Below, in pieces: positions 27,096 through 35,842 of a stretch of 64,000 bases of DNA (the first letter of the stretch is position 1; each line of letters starts with the position of its first letter). The notes beneath the pieces were generated by a model that made no database searches, was not told the origin of the DNA, and saw only the letters and a program-made list of their open reading frames with translations. The DNA comes from Lachnoclostridium sp. GTDB lineage: Bacteria > Bacillota > Clostridia > Lachnospirales > Lachnospiraceae. The stretch is from assembly GCA_021770065.1 (NCBI GenBank), contig JAETRR010000002.1, forward strand, positions 62,001-126,000. The letters are read 5' to 3'. A program made the position numbers and the translations under genes.

Positions 27096-27334
27096 ATATA
27101 TAAATCATGCCTATAACCAGACTTATTATTGAATGAATCTTATTTTAGACGTAAAAATGGATGGCTTTATGTCCTTTCCCATTTAAAAGCTGTAAATATG
27201 ATGTTTCGTCAGGCTGACAATGGAAATGAATGATTTTGGAATAAATATGATTTAATCTTAAAATAGACGAATTAATGCTTAAGATAAAGGAATTTTGTTT
27301 TGAAAATTGTGATTGATATTATGGAGGTAAATTC
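27096..27334 (+). other. AT-rich gap between gatA and gatB
   Basis: A 239-bp gap, much richer in A and T than its neighbours. It has an imperfect direct repeat, AATCTTATTTTAGACG (27136-27151) and AATCTTAAAATAGACG (27254-27269). No coding frame or terminator is clear. It separates two genes that are usually adjacent. Confidence 0.45.
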
Positions 27335-28792
27335 ATGGCAAAGCAATATGAGACTGTAATCGGTCTGGAAGTTCATGTGGAGCTGTCTACCAAAACAAAG
27401 ATTTTCTGTGGTTGTTCTACAAAGTTCGGAGGCAGGCCCAACACCCATACCTGTCCGGTCTGTACAGGGATGCCGGGAGCTCTTCCGGTTCTGAACCGGA
27501 AAGTGGCAGAGTATGCTTTGAAGCTGGGGATTGCCTTAAACTGTGAGATCAATCAGTACTGCCGGTTTGATCGGAAGAATTACTTCTATCCGGATAATCC
27601 GCAGAATTATCAGATTTCACAGCTTTATCTGCCTGTCTGTCACGACGGATTCTTGGAATTTTTTGTTTCCGGGGAGAAAAAACGGGTCCGGATTCATGAA
27701 ATGCACATGGAGGAGGATGCCGGAAAGCTCATCCATGACGAGTGGGAGGACAGTTCTTTAGTGGATTACAACCGGAGCGGCGTACCGCTTCTTGAGATTG
27801 TGTCGGAGCCGGATATGCGCACGGCGGAGGAGGTAATTGCTTATCTGGAGAAGCTTCGCATGATCTGCCGGTATCTCGGTGTTTCGGACTGCAGGCTTCA
27901 GGAGGGATCTATGCGGGCGGATGTAAATCTTTCGGTCCGGGAGGCAGGAAGCAAAAAACTCGGGATCAGAACAGAGATGAAGAATCTCAATTCCTTTAAG
28001 GCTGTTACCCACGCGATTGAGGGAGAACGGGAACGGCAGATAGAGCTTCTAAATGAGCACAGGGAAGTGGTGCAGGAGACAAGGCGCTGGGATGATAATA
28101 AGGAAGCTTCCTACGGAATGCGTTCCAAGGAGGATGCAAAGGATTACCGGTATTTTCCGGACCCGGATCTGCAGCCGGTGGTGATCTCCGACGAATGGCT
28201 GGAGGCGCTTCGAAGGGAACAGCCGGAGTTTCAAGAGGAGCGTAAGCAGCGGTTCCGGGATACCTACGGGCTGTCAGAATACGATGCCGGTATACTGACC
28301 CAGTCCAGACATTTGGCGGATCTGTTTGAGACTGTGGCGGATTTGAGCGGATTCCCCAAGAAAACGGCCAACTGGCTTATGGTGGAGGGCCTGCGCATTC
28401 TGAAGGAAATGGGCATGGAGCCGGAGGAGCTCTCCTTTACGCCGGAGCATCTGGCAGTGCTGATTCAGGCGGTGGAACGCGGGGAGATTCATCATGCCAA
28501 TGCGCGTCTTGTATTTGAACAGATTCTGGAGGCGGATGTGGAGCCCCTTGGCTTTATGGAAGAGCACGGAATGCGGATTGTTATGGATGACGGCGCTCTC
28601 ACCGCAGCCGTGGAAGAGGTTCTTAAAGAGAACCCTAAGGCTGTGGAGGAATACCGCAGCGGGAAGGAAAAGGTCTTTGGTTTTCTGGTGGGACAGGTAA
28701 TGAAGAAGATGAAAGGGAAAGCTGACCCGGGAAAGGTGAATGAGGCCTTGAAAAAGGCAGAAGATTCTTTACTGTTAATCCGGCAGCGATAA
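27335..28792 (+). CDS. gatB: Asp/Glu-tRNA amidotransferase subunit B
   Basis: A 485-residue subunit that binds the misacylated tRNA and phosphorylates the amino acid. The N-terminal YETVIGLEVHVELSTKTKIF, the zinc cysteines (FCGCS and CPVC), the VDYNRSGVPLLEIVSEPD motif and a C-terminal helical YqeY-like tail are present. GGAGG lies before ATG 27335. The gene closes the AspRS2-GatCAB group. A small hairpin AATCTC/GGAGATT directly after the stop may end the transcript. Confidence 0.96.
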   Translation: MAKQYETVIGLEVHVELSTKTKIFCGCSTKFGGRPNTHTCPVCTGMPGALPVLNRKVAEYALKLGIALNCEINQYCRFDRKNYFYPDNPQNYQISQLYLPVCHDGFLEFFVSGEKKRVRIHEMHMEEDAGKLIHDEWEDSSLVDYNRSGVPLLEIVSEPDMRTAEEVIAYLEKLRMICRYLGVSDCRLQEGSMRADVNLSVREAGSKKLGIRTEMKNLNSFKAVTHAIEGERERQIELLNEHREVVQETRRWDDNKEASYGMRSKEDAKDYRYFPDPDLQPVVISDEWLEALRREQPEFQEERKQRFRDTYGLSEYDAGILTQSRHLADLFETVADLSGFPKKTANWLMVEGLRILKEMGMEPEELSFTPEHLAVLIQAVERGEIHHANARLVFEQILEADVEPLGFMEEHGMRIVMDDGALTAAVEEVLKENPKAVEEYRSGKEKVFGFLVGQVMKKMKGKADPGKVNEALKKAEDSLLLIRQR

Positions 28793-28830
28793 TCTCTAGC
28801 GGGAGATTAAGGAAAGCAATAATCAAAAAT

Positions 28831-28860
28831 GGGATGCGTTTCCACTTAAGTACGCATCCC
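28831..28860 (-). terminator. Terminator of the Rpn-like gene
   Basis: GGGATGCG (28831-28838) pairs with CGCATCCC (28853-28860). Read on the minus strand it is followed by ATTTTTGATT, so it ends the minus-strand gene at 28868. Confidence 0.75.
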
Positions 28861-28867
28861 AGTCCTT

Positions 28868-29839
28868 TTACCAATATTGTTTTACCAATTCGCTGGATTC
28901 ATTTTCAGTCATCTGAAACCTTTCTGCAATCCGTTTTATTGTCTCTACCAAAGAGATACCTAAATCTTTATATGTCTCCACCGCACCTTCAATCTTGCTT
29001 TCTTCCCGCATTTGTTGAATTGCCAAACACATATTCACCTCTCCTTTCCCTTCGGGATATTTCAACTTGGATCCCGTAACAACATTTATTACTTCAGCTG
29101 CTTGTCTTTCTATTCTTTGGAATTTTAAGTTTTCTCTTACAACCCTATCCAATGTTTCCTTATCTTTAGAATATTTGATGTACAGCATCACTTCTCGCAG
29201 GTTTGAATGGAATTCATTAATTTCGTTATCCGACATTTCCCTTGGGGCGATCAAGTTCACATGGTAGTCCGGTGCGTGTGCAAGAATTGCATTGTCAACA
29301 TCAGAATACATTTCTTTCAAGGAGAGCGGCGCATCCCAGCTGTCTGATCCAAAATATATCACAAGAGTAATTACAGGAATAAGGCGGTCTGTCTTCCAGA
29401 AGCCGCTTAAGAACTCACCGTCTGTTAGCTTCTCTTTTTCTTGTGGATTATTCGCCTGTTTTGATTTCGATTCCTGCATGGCCTGTCTATGGGCATTGGC
29501 TGCCTCGCTGACTTGGTGGGATAGCTGGAGAAAATCATAAACCCCATTCTTGACTGGTAGGGAATAATGTATTTCTGCTTGGTTCTCGATTCCCACAACA
29601 CAGTATGCAGTCTTACCGTCTGTCATGGCATACAGTAGCTTCATCACATCCCGGTATTTCTGCTCCGGCACACCGGCACCACTGGATCCGTATGGAATTA
29701 CAATCTCCGTTGTATCTAATTCCGTCAGCTGAGCAGGGTCGATTTTCTGATCTCCATGGTATAAAAACTGGTTAAATGCGTCCGCAAAGACTATCGGGTT
29801 CTCCATATATTCCTTGGTTATAGTATCTATCTTTCCCAT
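28868..29839 (-). CDS. Rpn-family PD-(D/E)XK nuclease / putative transposase
   Basis: A 323-residue member of the family annotated as Rpn or YhgA-like transposase. N-terminal ENPIVFADAFNQFLYHGD is characteristic, followed by the core strands (AYCVVGIENQAEIHY, LIPVITLVIYFG) with the acidic and Glu/Gln residues of the nuclease site, and a C-terminal helical region ending RIAERFQMTENE. Such genes are abundant in Lachnospiraceae and linked to recombination. It is AT-richer than the neighbours and sits beside a gene remnant, consistent with acquisition. GAAAGGAA precedes the ATG on the minus strand. It carries its own terminator. Confidence 0.8.
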   Translation of the reverse strand: MGKIDTITKEYMENPIVFADAFNQFLYHGDQKIDPAQLTELDTTEIVIPYGSSGAGVPEQKYRDVMKLLYAMTDGKTAYCVVGIENQAEIHYSLPVKNGVYDFLQLSHQVSEAANAHRQAMQESKSKQANNPQEKEKLTDGEFLSGFWKTDRLIPVITLVIYFGSDSWDAPLSLKEMYSDVDNAILAHAPDYHVNLIAPREMSDNEINEFHSNLREVMLYIKYSKDKETLDRVVRENLKFQRIERQAAEVINVVTGSKLKYPEGKGEVNMCLAIQQMREESKIEGAVETYKDLGISLVETIKRIAERFQMTENESSELVKQYW

Positions 29840-30004
29840 GATGAGAATTCCTTTCTTCCACTAATACCAGTATACACTGAGAAAGAGTTTTTCTCAATAT
29901 CCTTTTAAAATCTTTCGGGTTAGGTAACATTTGAAATTCAAGTATGTTGAACTTATGGTAGTTTATAGTTTTTAATCATATTTTCCATCAAGACACTATC
30001 TGGG

Positions 30005-30124
30005 GTTTCATTACAGTGGATCAGCCAGGAAAAGCTCCGGACGGCTACGGGCCTTGACATCCGTGTGTTTGAGGATACCATGACCTGCCAGGTTGCGCTG
30101 ATGGCTTCGTTTATGGAGAAATAG
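30005..30124 (+). pseudogene. C-terminal remnant of an unknown gene
   Basis: Within the 397-bp gap after the Rpn start, base composition changes abruptly near 30010 and a frame reads WISQEKLRTATGLDIRVF then EDTMTCQVALMASFMEK and stops at 30122-30124. There is no start or ribosome site, and the preceding DNA is AT-rich and unrelated in style, so I read it as a truncated gene end. The parent family is not recognised. Confidence 0.45.
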
Positions 30125-30159
30125 GGGTGAAATGGATGAAGAGCAGGCCTGTTTCTGCA

Positions 30160-30188
30160 TTGTTATATGCTGCATTTGTTGCTATAAT
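30160..30188 (+). promoter_or_regulatory. Promoter of the YczE-like gene
   Basis: TTGTTA (30160-30165), a 17-base spacer and a consensus TATAAT (30183-30188), 48 bases before ATG 30237. Confidence 0.7.
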
Positions 30189-30236
30189 AGAAATAGTTTT
30201 GAATAAAATGACAGATGCGGGAAGGGTGTGCAGTTT

Positions 30237-30884
30237 ATGAAAAGGACGATGAAAGAAACACTGCTGAGAGTGGTGATTTTACTGGCGGGTCTTACGATTG
30301 CCCATCTGGGAGTGACGTTGTTCCTGCTTGCGGATCTGGGGGCGGATCCTTTTAATGTGCTGGTGCAGGGAATTTTCCGGACAGTAAGCCGGATGACAGG
30401 GTGGGGAGTGCTTACCCATGGGTATACGCATATTTCTATATGTTTTTTGATTATTCTGGTGCTTTTGTTTGTGGACAGGAGTTATATTAAAATCGGAACA
30501 CTGCTTTGTATGATTTGCGGCGGGCCGATTATTGACTTTTTCACATATTTCCTGGGATTTCTCTTTGCGGAGGAGAGGCCCTTGTGGTTTAAACTTCCTA
30601 TTCTGGCAGCCGGCTGTGTCATTCTGGCTTTTGGCATGACGATTGTGATCAAATCAGATGCCGGAACCGGGCCCAATGATCTGGTTGCCCTTGTGATTAG
30701 TGATAAGAGTCACTTTAAGTTCAGCATCGTGCGTGTGATTGTGGATGCCGGATTTGTGGCCGCAGGATTTTTACTGGGCGGCTCCTTTGGAATCGGTACC
30801 ATTGTCTGTGCCTGCCTGGTAGGGCCGGTGGCAGGATTCTTCCTGCCCAGGAGTGAGAAACTGGTGAGTAAACTGCTTCCATAG
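30237..30884 (+). CDS. YczE/YitT-like integral membrane protein
   Basis: A 215-residue membrane protein with about five hydrophobic helices. Conserved features of the YczE/YyaS group are seen: GLTIAHLGVTLFLLADLGADPF near the N-terminus and KSDAGTGPNDLVAL in the middle. YczE in Bacillus is linked to surfactin production, but the biochemical role is unknown. ATG 30237 is preferred to GTG 30228 because GAAGGG has better spacing. It has its own promoter and is followed by the convergent DeoR-type gene. Confidence 0.8.
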   Translation: MKRTMKETLLRVVILLAGLTIAHLGVTLFLLADLGADPFNVLVQGIFRTVSRMTGWGVLTHGYTHISICFLIILVLLFVDRSYIKIGTLLCMICGGPIIDFFTYFLGFLFAEERPLWFKLPILAAGCVILAFGMTIVIKSDAGTGPNDLVALVISDKSHFKFSIVRVIVDAGFVAAGFLLGGSFGIGTIVCACLVGPVAGFFLPRSEKLVSKLLP

Positions 30885-30946
30885 AGGAAGGATGAAGCCG
30901 GCGCTGCGTAATCCGGGGCAGCAAGCCAAAGAGCGCAGAAAATTGG

Positions 30947-31810
30947 TCACTCCCCGCTCAGATCCGGAGCTACAATGCAATGAATCCCTTTTGCATTAAA
31001 TCTCCGGATTTCTTCTTTCGTAATATGCCAGTCCGTAATCACCTGGTAAAGCTTCTGAGGCACATTGACCTGGATCAGGGAGTCATCCCAGAACTTGGAG
31101 TAATCCGCCAGTACAAAGCACTGCTTGGCAGAATTTAAGATGGTCTGCTTCAGATCAGCTTCCTGGATGTTCGGCGTAGTAATCCCGTGCTCATAGGAAA
31201 TATGCTCGATTCCGATAAATACCTTATCAAAAATCATTTTCCGAATGGTATCGGTGGTAATATACCCGCTGGTAGCCCGGGAATCATGGCGTATCTCCCC
31301 GCCGGCAAAAATAATTCTCAGATCCGGGATCCCGATAAGCTCCGTGGCATGATCAAAAGCATTAGTTGCAATCAGAATATTCTGCTTGGGCTTGTTCCGA
31401 AGCAGCTTCACCAGTTCGAAGGTCGTCGTTCCGCTGTCGATATAGATGGTGTTGCCTTCCTCAATATAATCGTAAGCAGTCTGTGCAATCGCAGCCTTTT
31501 CCCTCAGATATTTTGTTTCACGAGTCTGATAAGACATTTCTTTTGCCGTGCCGATTGGTTTGATAGCGCCTCCCCAGGTTCGCTGAAGGAGGTATTCTTT
31601 TTCCAGAGACATCAGCATATTACGGATAGAGACACTGGATAAGCCAAGCTGTTCGCTCAGCTCCGATACGCGGACGCTGCCTTTCTGGTTGAGCTCCGAC
31701 AAAATAAAAGCTTTTTTTTCATCGTGCTTTAAACGATGCTGTTTTATATTACCATTATTTTCATTCATAATCATTTTACTTGCGGTTGAAGAAGAAACAG
31801 AATATTCCAT
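30947..31810 (-). CDS. DeoR-family transcriptional repressor
   Basis: About 287 residues: an N-terminal winged HTH (GSVRVSELSEQLGLSSVSIR, then TWGGAI) and a C-terminal sugar-phosphate-binding domain (IYIDSGTTTFELVKLL, FIGIEHISYEHGITTPN, FVLADYSKF). DeoR proteins repress sugar operons until a phosphorylated intermediate binds. It is divergent from the sugar operon at 32210 and almost surely controls it. No good ribosome site distinguishes the starts at 31810, 31774 and 31768; the shorter forms fit the family better. Confidence 0.9.
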   Translation of the reverse strand: MEYSVSSSTASKMIMNENNGNIKQHRLKHDEKKAFILSELNQKGSVRVSELSEQLGLSSVSIRNMLMSLEKEYLLQRTWGGAIKPIGTAKEMSYQTRETKYLREKAAIAQTAYDYIEEGNTIYIDSGTTTFELVKLLRNKPKQNILIATNAFDHATELIGIPDLRIIFAGGEIRHDSRATSGYITTDTIRKMIFDKVFIGIEHISYEHGITTPNIQEADLKQTILNSAKQCFVLADYSKFWDDSLIQVNVPQKLYQVITDWHITKEEIRRFNAKGIHCIVAPDLSGE

Positions 31811-31973
31811 ATTTTGTACAGTGACAGGGCGCCTAAGGTGTTTTAATATAACTTCAACATCCCAAAAACGTTCTATAAAAGGTAAATCTATTATACCAAA
31901 ATAAAAATATAAATCAAGCGAAATTAGGAAAAATTAGGAAAATGGAAAATTTTAATGTGACATACACTTAAAA

Positions 31974-31982
31974 TCTTTCGAA
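31974..31982. promoter_or_regulatory. Upstream operator half-site
   Basis: TCTTTCGAA, the same 9-mer as the half-site at 32142. It lies 98 bases upstream of the -10 start side, nearer the repressor gene, and might allow looping or autoregulation. Confidence 0.5.
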
Positions 31983-32079
31983 AAATATATCGATTTATGA
32001 AAATAAAACAAAAAAACAAGTAAAATAGAAAGAAAATGTCCTGTAAATTGTGAAAATGAAACAAAAATGAAAATATATA

Positions 32080-32108
32080 TTGACAGAATATAAGAAAGTT
32101 GCTAAAAT
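32080..32108 (+). promoter_or_regulatory. Promoter of the sugar operon
   Basis: TTGACA (32080-32085), 17 bases, TAAAAT (32103-32108). The start point near 32115 lies directly before the operator. The rest of 31811-32079 is very AT-rich with no gene. Confidence 0.85.
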
Positions 32109-32119
32109 AAGCTTACGAA

Positions 32120-32150
32120 TTCGAAAGAAATAAATCAAATATCTTTCGAA
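32120..32150. promoter_or_regulatory. Probable DeoR operator
   Basis: TTCGAAAGA (32120-32128) and TCTTTCGAA (32142-32150) are exact inverted repeats with centres 22 bases apart, two helical turns. They cover the early transcribed region, suited to repression. CTTTCG-type repeats are common in DeoR-family operators. Confidence 0.7.
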
Positions 32151-32209
32151 AAAGTTGCGAATATAGCGCGCGAGTATTCAAAACAAAAATAAAGTGTGGA
32201 GGTATCAAA

Positions 32210-33229
32210 ATGAGAAAGAGTTTAGCAATTCTTTTAGCAATGTGTTTAACTTTAGGAATGATAGGCTGTGGATCTTCAAATGCACCGAAAGAAGAGCCCC
32301 CTGCTGCAGAGAACAATGATGTGGAAGCAGCGGAAGAGGCGGAAAGCGGAAAGCCGGAGACGGAGAGCAGCGGAGAGTTTACAGTAGGCTTCTGTCCCAT
32401 GGATTTATCTAACAATTTCTGGGCAGCTATTGCCAATTCCTTTGAGGCAGCAGGAAAGGAAGCAGGAATCAAGACTGTAGTAGCAGACGGAAAATCCGAT
32501 TCGGCAACACAGGTTTCCGCTTTGGAGAATTTCATTTCCCAGGGTGTGGATGTGATTGTAGTGGGCCCTGTTGATTCTTCTTCGCTGACAGGCGTTATTG
32601 CAGAGGCGAAAGAGGCCGGGATCCCCGTAATTACCCATACAACGGCATACGAAGATGCAACCTGCAACATGAATGTGGACGAGCTGGAAATGGGAACCGC
32701 TATCGGACAGATTTGCGGAAAATGGATGGCAGACACTTTCGGAGAGGATGCAGATTGTAAATTTGCTATTTTGACCCAGAGCGCTTTGGAACAGACAATT
32801 GGCCGGGAAAACGGAATTAAGGCTGGTATTGCAGAATTCTGTCCCAATGCAGTTTGTGCAACCACGATTGACGCTCATACAACGGATCTCGGCATCACGG
32901 CAGGAGAGAATATTCTGGCAGCTCATCCTGATATTGTGGCGATTGTCGGCATTAATGACTCCGGAGCTCTTGGAGCATATGAGAGCTGTATTGCCCAGGA
33001 GGTAGGCGAAGACTTTTTCCTTGGCGGCGTTGACGGAACAGAGCAGGCACTGGAGCTGATTTCCCAAGGTACAATTTACAGAGGAACCGTATATTTGAAT
33101 CCTGTCGGAACAGGACAGCAGTTTATTGAGTATGCACAGACCTTAAGAGACGGCGGAGAGATCCCGGAGTCCTTTATGGTTCCTGTCAATGCTATCAGTG
33201 CAGAAAATATTGATGAGTATAAAAATTAG
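32210..33229 (+). CDS. Sugar ABC transporter, substrate-binding lipoprotein
   Basis: A 339-residue periplasmic-binding-protein-like receptor of the ribose/RbsB type, anchored at Cys20 after the lipobox GMIGC. An acidic linker (about 25-55) precedes the two-lobe domain. The strand GVDVIVVGPVDSSSL and the hinge-region SGALGAYE fit pentose or hexose/polyol receptors. It is the first gene of the operon, with the strong site GGAGGTAT. The substrate is not predictable from sequence. Confidence 0.92.
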   Translation: MRKSLAILLAMCLTLGMIGCGSSNAPKEEPPAAENNDVEAAEEAESGKPETESSGEFTVGFCPMDLSNNFWAAIANSFEAAGKEAGIKTVVADGKSDSATQVSALENFISQGVDVIVVGPVDSSSLTGVIAEAKEAGIPVITHTTAYEDATCNMNVDELEMGTAIGQICGKWMADTFGEDADCKFAILTQSALEQTIGRENGIKAGIAEFCPNAVCATTIDAHTTDLGITAGENILAAHPDIVAIVGINDSGALGAYESCIAQEVGEDFFLGGVDGTEQALELISQGTIYRGTVYLNPVGTGQQFIEYAQTLRDGGEIPESFMVPVNAISAENIDEYKN

Positions 33230-33341
33230 TTGCTTGCATAGATAAAGCTGCTTGAAGAAATGGCGGTTGTCGGGCCATAGAATTGCGCACTGGCAGCCGC
33301 TGTATTTATGGGAATTCCATAGAATTGGGAGTGAAAAAGCT

Positions 33342-34853
33342 TTGGAAAAAATGACCGGAGATATTAGTCTCAAAATGAATCAGATCTGTAAATCCTATCC
33401 GGGAGTTCAAGCGCTTGACCATGTAGACTTTGAACTCCGCAAGGGGGAGGTGCATGCACTTCTGGGAGAAAACGGCGCAGGGAAATCCACTTTGTGCAAA
33501 ATTATTGCAGGGGCACAGCCGATGGATTCCGGAGAATACTACCTTTTTGGTGAACGGATCGAGCAACTGTCGCCCCTGGAGGCAAAAGAGAAAGGAATCG
33601 CTATGGTTTATCAGGAATTTAACCTGGTTCCTTATCTGAAGATTTATGAGAATCTGTTTTTAGGAAAGGAAATGATGCATGGCTTAAATACAGATAAGAA
33701 AGCCATGATAAAGAAAACAAAGGAAGTCTTTGGGCGATTTGGAATTGAGATTGATCCAGAAGTACGTGTCTGCGATTTGTCCAATGCGTATAAGCAGTTG
33801 GTTGAAATTGTGAAAGCTATTTTGGAGGATGCCAAAATTTTATGTATGGATGAGCCGACGGCGCCGCTTACAACCCGGGAGGTAACCATTCTGTTTGAAC
33901 TTATTGCGTCTTTGAAAAAGGAAGGCGTCTCCATTATTTATATTTCCCACAGATTGGAAGAGCTCTTTAAGGTTTCCGATCGCATCACTGTGATGCGTGA
34001 CGGGCAGTACATCAAGACGATTCCCACCAATGAGACAAATAAAGATGAACTGGTAAAATTAATGGTCGGCAGGGAATTAAGTGATGAATATCCAAGACGA
34101 AACGTTGAAATCGGGGAAGAGGTTCTGAAAGTGGAGCATCTTTCTACAGAGAATACAGGCATTTCAGACGTTTCTTTTTCCTTGAAAAAGGGTGAGATAT
34201 TAGGATTTGCCGGTTTGGTAGGCGCAGGCCGGACAGAGGTTATGAGAGCGCTTTTTGGAATTGATAAGAAGAGCGCCGGAGATATTTACCGAAACGGAAA
34301 ACGGATTGAGATCAAAGAACCTATGGATGCGATTCGCAATGGAATCAGTTTGGTGCCGGAAGACCGAAAGGGGCAGGGAGTCTCCCTTACGCTTCCTATA
34401 CGTGAAAATATTTCTCTTGTAAAGCTAAAGGCATTGGAGCATTTGCTTTCCATTGACAGGAAGAAAGAGAAAAAGCTGGCAGGAGAATACATAGAAGCTC
34501 TGTCTATTAAAACGCCGGGAATGGAGCAGCTTGTTAAAAATTTAAGCGGCGGAAATCAGCAGAAAGTTGCAATTGCAAAATGGCTGGCTATGGATTCGGA
34601 TATTATTATTCTGGATGAGCCTACACGGGGAATTGATGTGGGAGCAAAGTACGAGATCTATTTATTGATGAATGAGCTTGTAGAAAAAGGAAAGTCGTTG
34701 ATTATGATTTCATCTGAGATGCCGGAACTCATCGGAATGTCGGATCGGATTATGGTAATGCATCAAGGCAGGCTGACAGGGAAATTGGAAGCAGAGGAGA
34801 TTGCAGGAAATAAGGAGATTCAGCAGACAGTCTTGGAAATGGCTTCTAATTAA
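33342..34853 (+). CDS. Sugar ABC transporter, double ATPase (RbsA type)
   Basis: About 503 residues with two ABC cassettes. The first has Walker A GENGAGKST and the CMDEPTAPL Walker B; the second has a degenerate Walker A (GLVGAGRTE), signature LSGGNQQK and ILDEPTRGIDVG. This asymmetry is typical of the RbsA/XylG family. TTG 33342 is chosen because TTGGGAG precedes it at normal spacing; ATG 33351 is possible. The frame is open to 33252 without a plausible site. Confidence 0.93.
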   Translation: MEKMTGDISLKMNQICKSYPGVQALDHVDFELRKGEVHALLGENGAGKSTLCKIIAGAQPMDSGEYYLFGERIEQLSPLEAKEKGIAMVYQEFNLVPYLKIYENLFLGKEMMHGLNTDKKAMIKKTKEVFGRFGIEIDPEVRVCDLSNAYKQLVEIVKAILEDAKILCMDEPTAPLTTREVTILFELIASLKKEGVSIIYISHRLEELFKVSDRITVMRDGQYIKTIPTNETNKDELVKLMVGRELSDEYPRRNVEIGEEVLKVEHLSTENTGISDVSFSLKKGEILGFAGLVGAGRTEVMRALFGIDKKSAGDIYRNGKRIEIKEPMDAIRNGISLVPEDRKGQGVSLTLPIRENISLVKLKALEHLLSIDRKKEKKLAGEYIEALSIKTPGMEQLVKNLSGGNQQKVAIAKWLAMDSDIIILDEPTRGIDVGAKYEIYLLMNELVEKGKSLIMISSEMPELIGMSDRIMVMHQGRLTGKLEAEEIAGNKEIQQTVLEMASN

Positions 34854-34877
34854 AGGATAGAAGAGGTGCAGAGCAAA

Positions 34878-35828
34878 ATGAAAAAAAGATTTTCTTTAAG
34901 TAAAATTTTTGTGTATTTGGTACTGGTGGTCATAATACTCTTTTTTACGGTGACCACAGATACCTTTTTGACATCCAAAAACATTTTAAATATTTGCAGA
35001 CAAATATCAATGATAGGCATATGTTCCGTGGGAATGACCATGGTTCTTCTTACAGGCGGTATTGATATTTCTGTTGGTTCCATTATCGCTTTGGTAGGAG
35101 TTGTAGCTGCAAAGCTTATCGGGGAAGCAGGAATGGCGATATTTCCTGCCATGCTGATTGGTGTTGTGGCAGGAGCGCTTTGCGGCTTGATTAATGGAAT
35201 TATGGTGGCGAAGTTTGATGTTCCTGCTTTAATTACTACGCTTGCTATGCAGACAATGGCTAGAGGAGCGGCATACATTCTTACATCTGGTATACCCATC
35301 TATGGTTTGCCGGAGGAAATCAAGACGCTTGGGCAGGGATATTTCTTTAAGATCCCGATTCCTGTTATTATCATGGCTCTGATTTTTCTGTTTGGATGGT
35401 GGCTTCTGGAGCAGACACGGTTTGGAAGGTATACCTATGCCATTGGAGGAAATCAGGAGGTGGCCAGGCTTTCCGGTATCAACGTATTGAAAATGAAGAT
35501 TTTTATCTATACTCTAAGCGGACTTTTTGCAGGATTATCGGGCGTAATTATGCTGTCACGTATTAATTCAGGACAACCGGCCACCAGTTCGGGCTTCGAG
35601 ATGGACGTGATTACAGGTGCGGTCCTCGGTGGAATCAGCGTAGCCGGCGGAGAAGGAAAACTGGTTAATGTAATTGCAGGCGTTTTGATTATGGGAATGC
35701 TGAGCAATGGTATGACCTTGATGAATCTGGACGAATACTGGCAATGGGTTGTGAAGGGAATTGTCCTTTTACTGGCCGTGACCTTTGATAATATGCAGAG
35801 AAAAAGAAATGCGAAAGTAAAACTGTAA
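34878..35828 (+). CDS. Sugar ABC transporter, permease (RbsC type)
   Basis: A 316-residue membrane protein with 8-10 helices. The signature GMTMVLLTGGIDISVGS near the N-terminus and ARLSGINVLKMKIFIYTLSGLF-like coupling region are typical of RbsC/XylH permeases; only part of the latter is quoted as ARLSGINVLKMK. The ATG at 34878 follows AGAGGTG; a GTG at 34866 lies in the site. It works with the two genes upstream. Confidence 0.92.
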   Translation: MKKRFSLSKIFVYLVLVVIILFFTVTTDTFLTSKNILNICRQISMIGICSVGMTMVLLTGGIDISVGSIIALVGVVAAKLIGEAGMAIFPAMLIGVVAGALCGLINGIMVAKFDVPALITTLAMQTMARGAAYILTSGIPIYGLPEEIKTLGQGYFFKIPIPVIIMALIFLFGWWLLEQTRFGRYTYAIGGNQEVARLSGINVLKMKIFIYTLSGLFAGLSGVIMLSRINSGQPATSSGFEMDVITGAVLGGISVAGGEGKLVNVIAGVLIMGMLSNGMTLMNLDEYWQWVVKGIVLLLAVTFDNMQRKRNAKVKL

Positions 35829-35842
35829 ATAAGGAGGAGACA

